This document shows positions 7,501 through 10,524 of a stretch of 10,524 nt of DNA, piece by piece. The DNA comes from UBA4615 sp044359175 (GTDB lineage Bacteria > Pseudomonadota > Gammaproteobacteria > Burkholderiales > Burkholderiaceae_E), in contig JBIKMO010000147.1 in the NCBI GenBank assembly GCA_044359175.1, positions 1-10,524 of the forward strand, in the 5' to 3' direction. Made by a program: the position numbers and the translations under genes. The notes beneath the pieces were generated by a model that was not told the DNA's origin, ran no database searches, and was given only the letters and a program-made list of their open reading frames with translations. Within the stretch, counting starts at the first letter, position 1. Each line of letters begins with the position of its first letter.

Positions 7501-9739
7501 GGACGACACGAATGAGCCGAACGACGCGATCGATGCGGGCGAGGCGCGACTGGGCGGGGTCACGGTCACGCTCACGCACGCCGGGCCTGACCGCACGTTC
7601 GGTACCGCTGACGACGGCGTGCGGACCGCACGTACCCAGGCCGATGGCACCTACGGATTCGGCGCCGTGCCCGAGGGTGCGGTGCGGATCACCGTGCCGA
7701 CGGCGCTGTCGGCCGCCGAGGGCGGCGCGCTCGGCGAGCTGCGCTCCCGCTACGACGTCGAAGGGCTGCGCACCGACGGTCGCATCGATCTCGGGGTGAC
7801 CGGCGGGATGGTCCACGCCGGTCGCGACTTCGCCTTCGTGCAGCGCAACGATCCGCCGACGGTCGCGGTGCCCGGACCCTGGACCGTCGCCGAGGACACG
7901 CGCGCGACGATCCCCGCCCTGTCGATCTCGGACCCGGACGCGGGCACCGCGGGCTCGGTACGGGTCACGCTCACGGTCGGACAGGGCACGCTGGAGGTCG
8001 CCGGCACGCCGTGGGTCGCGGTCATCGGGAACGGCACGCCGACCGTGGTGCTCACCGGTGCGGTCGCCGACCTGAACGCCGCGCTCGCGACCCTCGGCTA
8101 CCGCGGCGCGCCCGATTTCAACGGGGCGGACACGCTGCAGGTGCGGGTCGACGACCGGGGAAACCGTGGCGACCGCGACGACGACCGGCTGCCGAACGAG
8201 CCGATCGACGACGCGCTGTCGGCGGTGGCGACCGTGCCGATCACCGTCACGCCGGTCGCCGATCCGCCGTTGGCGCGGGCCGACCGGCGTTCCACATCGG
8301 AGGACGGACCGCCGGTGTTCGGCAACGCGGTGGCCGGCGACGGCGTGGCCGGTGGCCAGCCCGGCGACGTTGCGGATGTCGACCCCGACGGCGGGCCGCT
8401 GACCGTGGTCGGCGTCGCGCGCGGTCCGTCGGGCGGCCCGGTATCCGGCTCGGTCGGGTCGGACGTCGTCGGCGCGTTCGGCACGCTCTCGCTGAACGCG
8501 AACGGCACCTATGCGTACGTTCCCGGTCCGGCCGCGCAGGCGCTCGCCGTCGAACAGACCGCTCCCGACGTGTTTTCGTACACGATCCGCGATTCCGAAG
8601 GCAACCTCGCGACCACGACGATCACGATCGATCTGGTCGGGGCGAACGACCCGCCGCTCGCCGGCGACACGGCCGTCACGATCGACCTGCGGCCCCCGCC
8701 CGGTGTGCGCCCGCCGGTGACGCCACCGCCCGCCGTGTCCGACCCGGACGACCCCATCGCCGACCTGACCGTACGCATCGACGCGATCCAGCGCCCCGAG
8801 GCGGGCAGCTTCACCGGCGCCGACGGCACTCCGGTCGTTCCCGGGCAGTCGATCACGGTGGCCGAACTGCAGGGTCTGCGCTACCAGCCGAACCCGGAGT
8901 ACGCGCCGGCGCCCGGCCCGGACGGCACGCTGCCCGGCGGGGTGCTGCGCTTTACCGTGTTCGATCCGAACGGCGGCAGCGATCCCGGCACGATCACGAT
9001 CGCGCTGCGCCCGGTGGGCGCGCCGGGCCCGCTGCCGGGTACCCCGGGCCCGATCGGGACCGTGAGCATCGAACCCCTTGGCGTCGGTTCGCCGGGGGGC
9101 GACCGCCCGACCGTCGGCGCGCCGACCGGGGTCGGGACGTCCGGCGCGCCGGCTGCACCCGACTCGGGGCAGGCGATCGCCGGCGTGAGCGTCGCCGCAC
9201 CGGACGCGCCGTCCAGCCGTGCGGCGCTCGCCACGCCCTACGCGCCCGGAGCGATGACCTCGGAGGCGCGCTTCGACCGGGACGATCCGCCGCTGCGCCG
9301 GGTACTCGAACAGTTGCGCGATGCGATGCTGACCGACCAGCAGCGGCTGCTGGATGCGAACGCGACCGATCTGGACGCGGGCGGACTGTTCCCCTCGACG
9401 CGCGCGACCGGGCTGTTCGGCGACGAGCGGATCGGCCCGACCCGCGACTGGACGCCGCTCGGAGCGGTACCTGAGCCGGTCTCGGCCGCGACCTCAGCGG
9501 ACGCGGCGGCCAGCGCTCCGGCGCCGATCGTCGCACCCGCAGCCCGCCCCGCGGCCGCTGCCGACGACTGCCCGCCCGAGCCCAAGCCCAAACCCAAACC
9601 CAAGCCGGTCAAGAGGGTGCTGCCCGAGGCGCTGCAGCGACCCGCGGCACCGTTCAGCGAGCAGATCGAGCAGCAGAAGAAGCAGTTCCGCTCGCCCGCA
9701 TCGATCGCCCCGAAACCGCCGCCCGCCCGGCAGTGCTGA
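1520..9739 (+). CDS. Giant multidomain adhesin-like surface protein (LEPR motif, DUF4347, DUF11/isopeptide, SdrB-like, cadherin/VCBS)
   Basis: This 2739-aa protein (numbered from ATG 1520) is a probable secreted, surface-attached adhesin. ATG 1520 is preferred over an in-frame GTG at 1409 because it puts the conserved ALEPRLMFDGV motif at residues 32-42, near the N-terminus as in related proteins, and because upstream codons are atypical; a GGAGG at 1475-1479 is too distant to decide. ATG 1607 is also possible. Domain order: LEPR motif; Ala/Pro-rich linker (43-155); DUF4347 (157-320) with His213 and Cys256; about nine DUF11/isopeptide-type beta-sandwich regions (about 320-1986); SdrD B-like domain (about 1987-2061) with a short extension; cadherin-like (2110-2249); VCBS (2250-2378); a further cadherin-like region (about 2379-2500); Gly/Pro/Ala linker; Cys-bounded Lys/Pro tail (2684-2739). 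No Sec signal peptide, transmembrane segment, LPXTG or RTX nonapeptide is seen. A TolC gene follows in the same orientation, suggesting type I-like export. Only four lysines occur before residue 2689. The frame is intact for 8.2 kb. Confidence 0.92.
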   Translation: MPIRHRDAVRSCPSDAAAPPRGAPAPAGTMIALEPRLMFDGVGPAGWDAPRWAADPRTGASEVGRAGDRVGMPAGSRSQDPPSAPRSAPTNGAAPTAAGVDVAVDEPRPASASDPAPAPATRAAASKTAPVDAYVTASSTVAVAAPVTPDPADAPAELVVVDPTVTDVDALLGALRAGVQVLVLDPGRDGLVQIAEAVAAGDRTLQAIHLVSHGSVGQLTLGTRTVDLAGLASYRSELARIGAGLASDGDLLLYGCEVGGGHRGVAFLQAIADATSADVAASTTATGAPAAGGDWTLERTVGQVEAAPALADPSAWPHLLPSAPAVSLSMPRGDVLIGEAFAFTVGFDNRGTAAGFGPTIDLFVPSSGADGGTSADGVTILGASHLGRPLALTQIVLTADDIGLGTVAHPFAQTGAHGDRVPIPGGYRPGDRLVVVELPFGGLAPDAPALEITVDARLSSFADVGTPLQIEARGAFRLGNDPLSDSTTDPTASSAPVTLAIVPSLFRLTTTYLGPENETATGPNHERAYRIDVDLAEGQTLTSVDLSTALASAMQFTAVSGTPASIGGTGLGDPPPGGWSNVNGVLVSGLATGNSAPATPGGTVSRTFAEVTGTSAAVDAAMVVAFHVPRLDSDGRPVIDPASGDARIVVAGSALAAQWAPLDARDASRAVGSSLASAHALEASSLQVQSTRSVLFDAAAPGLSPGDTLQHTLDVQVSDFFAFGHVLDGPGAPGASPLQVVETLSDGLMLLDAAAGGFPDPVLTFSRGAATESLTLARGVHYAVVVLPDGRERVVFDLAAALPASAGQRLIGDLVGADLTQSGATAVRIVYSARVLSEYRVAAPDADGIGVPGPSARALGAGDRVVSRTTVSGTVLDAGLDPARPSLAGQADDSRTSGTVGTGTLSIVVWGRNGASVPIDPANPTRIAPGDTVSYVMTTTVPAGDARGLSLTAFLPLPIVSAADPNADGVPDPCVLMPGGYYPKPPVGQYSYEIVGGDGRGGAAPTVTVLGGGNALRFDFGDRADECDTPVTIRVAFTVRTLPDAPIEDGALLTAQAVASALNTANEALLAQAAVAVRTTESQLRIVHGIVGDDVDEATSVFDPSYAPVDPRALVRPAGDASASPLAAVIDAARVPLLDADVTGVDGGDALRYAIVVQNLGQSYRGAFDVTIGAALPACIDPASMSRLRVVLGDGSVIYDGTPTMLAALVRGDGTALASEADAFEALFGGAGLQLVDLAGADGIAGTADDRGRLAGTTDASGAATAAGASVIVVTYDARVRITASAGDACAATATLTHYADIEGGADRAPADPSDTAVFTVALPVLDKTIVSSSEPASTTAGERVVIGERVTYEVTLLVPEGRTRDATLVDTLAPGLSFVSIDAITASPGVTFAGEPPAPGAIVPTAAGGAANRITIPLGTITNANTDNAAGERITVRYTVVVANVAGNQEGTRQGNDARVTFAAGELATMAPDLIVVEPALALELAPSATSAGAGDRIDFELTLTAAADRPPAFDVALDIANLLPSGLTYDPASLVQVAGPPAAGLAFGGAGIVATWSRLDAGSTVVLRYTATVVAPGTVAEQNATVRYSSLPGAANRDLSPFATAGDAERTGNPADPGGVLNDHVATDAARVTTPVPLLTLVRSSEAGSSGATVVPGEVLRYRMVVQLPEGIAPDAEICPALPADVRFVNDGSATVAFVADGTSGGIDSTALSGALLDRPGGGADATAVVSVTPSYALPSAAVRDRLGAPVAAGSVMASGDSPRFALGDLTNTDCDANGEFVVIEFNAIVDNASGNIAGVDRSATFVWQTGGTVRATSNAVTVTIGEPSIVDVDKRVIAATDDAVTFELVFTHTGDQTAYDLRVLDEFAGATAVAFAGSATVSGLPPGAIDASDADTLDLRIPMLAPGESVAIRYGATLSDPSVPVAPRDAVVTYTSLSAAGTALAVTTGAGAVVTTTTGERTGDPADYGGAANTYRDADAAGLATIRGTVWDDTNEPNDAIDAGEARLGGVTVTLTHAGPDRTFGTADDGVRTARTQADGTYGFGAVPEGAVRITVPTALSAAEGGALGELRSRYDVEGLRTDGRIDLGVTGGMVHAGRDFAFVQRNDPPTVAVPGPWTVAEDTRATIPALSISDPDAGTAGSVRVTLTVGQGTLEVAGTPWVAVIGNGTPTVVLTGAVADLNAALATLGYRGAPDFNGADTLQVRVDDRGNRGDRDDDRLPNEPIDDALSAVATVPITVTPVADPPLARADRRSTSEDGPPVFGNAVAGDGVAGGQPGDVADVDPDGGPLTVVGVARGPSGGPVSGSVGSDVVGAFGTLSLNANGTYAYVPGPAAQALAVEQTAPDVFSYTIRDSEGNLATTTITIDLVGANDPPLAGDTAVTIDLRPPPGVRPPVTPPPAVSDPDDPIADLTVRIDAIQRPEAGSFTGADGTPVVPGQSITVAELQGLRYQPNPEYAPAPGPDGTLPGGVLRFTVFDPNGGSDPGTITIALRPVGAPGPLPGTPGPIGTVSIEPLGVGSPGGDRPTVGAPTGVGTSGAPAAPDSGQAIAGVSVAAPDAPSSRAALATPYAPGAMTSEARFDRDDPPLRRVLEQLRDAMLTDQQRLLDANATDLDAGGLFPSTRATGLFGDERIGPTRDWTPLGAVPEPVSAATSADAAASAPAPIVAPAARPAAAADDCPPEPKPKPKPKPVKRVLPEALQRPAAPFSEQIEQQKKQFRSPASIAPKPPPARQC
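1988..2479 (+). other. DUF4347 domain with caspase-like His/Cys pair (residues 157-320 of the giant protein)
   Basis: The segment runs from ELVVVDPTVTDVDALL to DPSAWPHLL and matches what I know of DUF4347, a domain at the N-terminus of large bacterial surface proteins directly after the LEPR motif. It contains IHLVSHG (His213 followed by Gly, codon 2156-2158). Forty-three residues later comes DLLLYGCEVG (Cys256, codon 2285-2287), where a hydrophobic strand leads into the Cys. This arrangement matches the His-Gly and strand-Cys layout of clan CD (caspase/CHAT-like) peptidases. Whether it is catalytically active is unknown. Confidence 0.8.
2480..7477 (+). other. Tandem DUF11 / isopeptide-type beta-sandwich region (about residues 321-1986)
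   Basis: About nine diverged domains follow the pattern 'strand - G(D/E).v.Y.v.v...G...l.D.LP.gl.fv ... l..G.....v.YtatV', typical of DUF11/conserved-repeat stalk domains. Clear starts are at LPVLDKTIVSSSE (residue 1325 on), PALALELAPSATS, PLLTLVRSSEAG and EPSIVDVDKRVIAA. Lys1328 and Lys1837 sit at the first-strand position that carries the crosslinking lysine in isopeptide-forming domains. The other copies have Arg, Glu or His there. Cys pairs 974/1027, 1179/1290 and 1681/1777 each fall within one domain. The boundaries are approximate because the copies are highly diverged. Confidence 0.7.
6272..6427 (+). repeat. Protein repeat copy 1: YSSL...ERTGNPADPGG...N..ATDAA
   Basis: Residues 1585-1636 end a beta-domain with the pattern vRYSSLpG ... 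ERTGxPADxGGxxN ... DAA. It is homologous in layout to the copy at 7313-7483. The motif resembles the ERTG...N.Y..SD loop seen in other DUF11-bearing surface proteins. The DNA copies are diverged, so this is an ancient duplication rather than a recombination-prone repeat. Confidence 0.7.
7313..7483 (+). repeat. Protein repeat copy 2: YTSL...ERTGDPADYGG...N.YRDADAA
   Basis: Residues 1932-1988 close the last DUF11-type domain and run directly into the SdrD B-like domain. ERTGDPADYGG aligns with ERTGNPADPGG of the copy at 6272-6427. The repeat period is about 347 residues, so one domain lacking the motif lies between them. Confidence 0.7.
7478..7702 (+). other. SdrD B-like (Cna-B-type) domain, residues about 1987-2061
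   Basis: The segment ATIRGTVWDDTNEPNDAIDAGE...LGGVTVTLTHAGPDRTFGTADDG...TQADGTYGFGAVPEGAVRITVP has the standard order of an SdrD B-like repeat: G.VW.D.N..G..D.GE..l.gV.V.L, an acidic Ca-loop-like GPDxxxGTADDG insertion, then T..dG.Y.F..vp.G...i.v. In this family such domains act as rigid stalk elements, often calcium-binding. The segment to residue 2109 (ending RDFAFVQR) completes the unit. Confidence 0.85.
7847..9020 (+). other. Cadherin-like / VCBS / cadherin-like beta-domains (residues 2110-2500)
   Basis: Three domains are joined by NDPP or ADPP linkers, as is usual in tandem cadherin-like repeats. The first (2110-2249) starts NDPPTVAVPGPWTVAEDT, with SISDPDAG and the DLNAALATLGYRGAPDFNG block. 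The VCBS domain (2250-2378) has ...SEDGPPVFGN...DVDPDGGPLTV..., then GTLSLNANGTYAYVP and VFSYTIRDSEGN...TITIDLVGANDPP. The third (about 2379-2500) has PAVSDPDDPIADLTVRI, LQGLRYQPNPEYAP and LRFTVFDPNGGSDPGTITI. These domains are common in large adhesins, and the Asp-rich edges suggest calcium binding. Confidence 0.85.
9569..9736 (+). other. Cys-bounded Lys/Pro-rich C-terminal tail of the giant protein (residues 2684-2739)
   Basis: The last 56 residues begin at Cys2684 (codon 9569-9571) and end with Cys2739, the final residue (codon 9734-9736). Eight of the protein's twelve lysines are here. The tail has a (PK)4P tract, then VKRVLPEALQRPAAPF, the helix-prone SEQIEQQKKQF and a PPPARQC terminus. 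It resembles neither an RTX C-terminal secretion signal nor a sortase signal. Its function is unknown; a secretion signal, an envelope anchor or a disulfide-closed plug are possibilities. Confidence 0.75.
9581..9604 (+). repeat. Hexanucleotide CCCAAR repeat x4 encoding (Pro-Lys)4
   Basis: Four tandem 6-bp units (CCCAAG, CCCAAA, CCCAAA, CCCAAG) encode Pro-Lys pairs inside the C-terminal tail. Gain or loss of a unit keeps the reading frame, so the tract could vary in length without breaking the gene. It stands out from the surrounding ~70 % GC sequence by its A-richness. Confidence 0.85.
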
Positions 9740-9755
9740 CAGCCCCCACCCCACC

Positions 9756-10524
9756 ATGCATCCGATGACCCCAATCCCGACTCCGAGTCCGTTCGGACCC
9801 CGTGCGCGCCCCGTGGCTCGCCGCGCGATGTGGCCGGCGTTGTTCGCCGCGCTGCTGGTCGGCGGCTGCGCGATCACGCCCACGCCCACGACCCGCGACG
9901 AGGTGGCGCGGCGGGTCGCCGACGACCGCGCGCGGATGTACCTCGATCAGGAGCCGATCACCGGACCGCTCGGCTACTCCGAGGTGGCCGCGCGGGCGAT
10001 GAAGTACAACCTCGACTACCGGTTGCGTGCGATGGAGGGCGTGCTCTCGCAGGGTCAGCTCGACCTCGCCCGGTGGGACATGTTCCCGAGGCTCCTGGTC
10101 AATGCCGGCTACCAGACGCGCACGCCCGAGGAGGCGACCCGCTCGCGAACGATCGAGACGGGCTTCGAGAGCCCGTTCCATCAGACCTCGACCGATCGCA
10201 CGCGCACGATCGCGAGCGCCGAGTTCTCCTGGAACGTGCTCGACTTCGGCGTGTCGTACTTCCGCGCCCAGCAGCAGGCCGACCAGGTGCTGATCGCCGA
10301 GGAGCGCAAGCGCAAGGTGGTCCAGAACATCCTGTCGGACGCGCGCAACGCCTACTGGCGCGCGCTCGGCGCCCAGCGGCTCGCCGGACGGATCGATGCG
10401 CTGCTCGATCGCAGCACGAAGGCCCTCGAGCGGGCCCGGGCGATCGAGCAGCAGGGGCTGATGCCCCAGCCGCAGGTGCTCGCCTACCAGCGCGCACTGC
10501 TCGACGCGATCGTCCTGCTGCAAT
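9756..10524 (+). CDS. TolC-family outer-membrane lipoprotein (partial, 3' end beyond window)
   Basis: The frame is open from ATG 9756 to the window edge (256 codons). It lies 16 nt after the giant gene's stop, so the two are probably one operon. TolC-family proteins form the outer-membrane channel of type I secretion and efflux systems. The N-terminus has a lipoprotein signal ARRAMWPALFAALLVGGC with lipobox Cys38 (codon 9867-9869). A GTG at 9813 or ATG at 9828 would give a more typical signal length, and no start has a clear Shine-Dalgarno. The mature part shows the family pattern: EPITGPLGYSEVAARAMKYNLDYRLRAMEG helix, FPRLLVNAGYQTR, a beta-strand segment AEFSWNVLDFGVSYFRAQQQADQ, then periplasmic helix VVQNILSDARNAYWRALGAQRL and a second helix RSTKALERARAIEQQGLMPQPQVLAYQRALLD. 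The lipidated form with 'QEPITGP' is what I associate with TolC genes next to giant adhesins. A long antisense frame over this region is a shadow. Confidence 0.93.
   Translation, partial: MHPMTPIPTPSPFGPRARPVARRAMWPALFAALLVGGCAITPTPTTRDEVARRVADDRARMYLDQEPITGPLGYSEVAARAMKYNLDYRLRAMEGVLSQGQLDLARWDMFPRLLVNAGYQTRTPEEATRSRTIETGFESPFHQTSTDRTRTIASAEFSWNVLDFGVSYFRAQQQADQVLIAEERKRKVVQNILSDARNAYWRALGAQRLAGRIDALLDRSTKALERARAIEQQGLMPQPQVLAYQRALLDAIVLLQ

Noticed and set aside
6458..7816. Second long antisense frame (about 452 codons)
   Set aside because: Same reason: low-complexity Arg-rich translation opposite well-supported DUF11 and SdrB-like domains.
1520..9739. RTX calcium-binding nonapeptides (GGxGxDxUx)
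   Set aside because: I looked through the translation and found only isolated GGDG/GADG fragments, no tandem repeats.
9654..10523. Antisense frame of about 289 codons over the end of the giant gene and the TolC gene
   Set aside because: The plus strand encodes an uninterrupted TolC-family protein with lipobox and family motifs; the antisense translation has no such features.
1..10524. CRISPR array, insertion sequence or prophage elements
   Set aside because: No regularly spaced direct repeats, transposase-like frames or terminal inverted repeats were found.

Overview
The window is high-GC (roughly 70 %) bacterial chromosome. The 3' end of a 23S rRNA and a complete 5S rRNA, both of betaproteobacterial (Burkholderiales-like) type, open it. 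This assignment comes from reading the rRNA sequence by eye, not from a search.

Layout. Positions 1-263 are the 23S rRNA 3' end, 264-390 a tRNA-free spacer, 391-507 the 5S rRNA and 519-552 a strong intrinsic terminator. Pointing toward that terminator on the minus strand is a small predicted outer-membrane beta-barrel gene (648-1220). A non-coding gap of about 300 bp (1221-1519) separates it from a divergently transcribed giant gene (1520-9739, 2739 aa). That gene encodes an adhesin-like surface protein. Sixteen bases further on, a TolC-family outer-membrane lipoprotein gene starts at 9756 and runs off the right edge.

The giant protein has an N-terminal LEPRLMFDG motif, then a DUF4347 domain with a caspase-like His/Cys pair. 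About nine DUF11 / isopeptide-type beta-sandwich regions follow, then an SdrD B-like domain, cadherin-like and VCBS domains, a Gly/Pro/Ala-rich linker and an unusual Cys-bounded, Lys/Pro-rich C-terminal tail. It has no Sec signal peptide and I see no RTX nonapeptides. With a TolC gene in the same operon, the best inference is a type I-like secretion locus for a giant cell-surface protein; inner-membrane ABC and adaptor genes would be expected beyond the right edge.

The most noteworthy signals are in the giant protein. Lysine is almost absent (four in residues 1-2688), yet eight lysines lie in residues 2689-2732. That segment is bracketed by Cys2684 and the C-terminal Cys2739. The internal cysteines fall two per beta-domain in three domains. 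The protease-like N-terminal domain is the other main point of interest. Many long open frames elsewhere, including antisense frames above 1 kb, are shadows caused by GC-rich codon usage.
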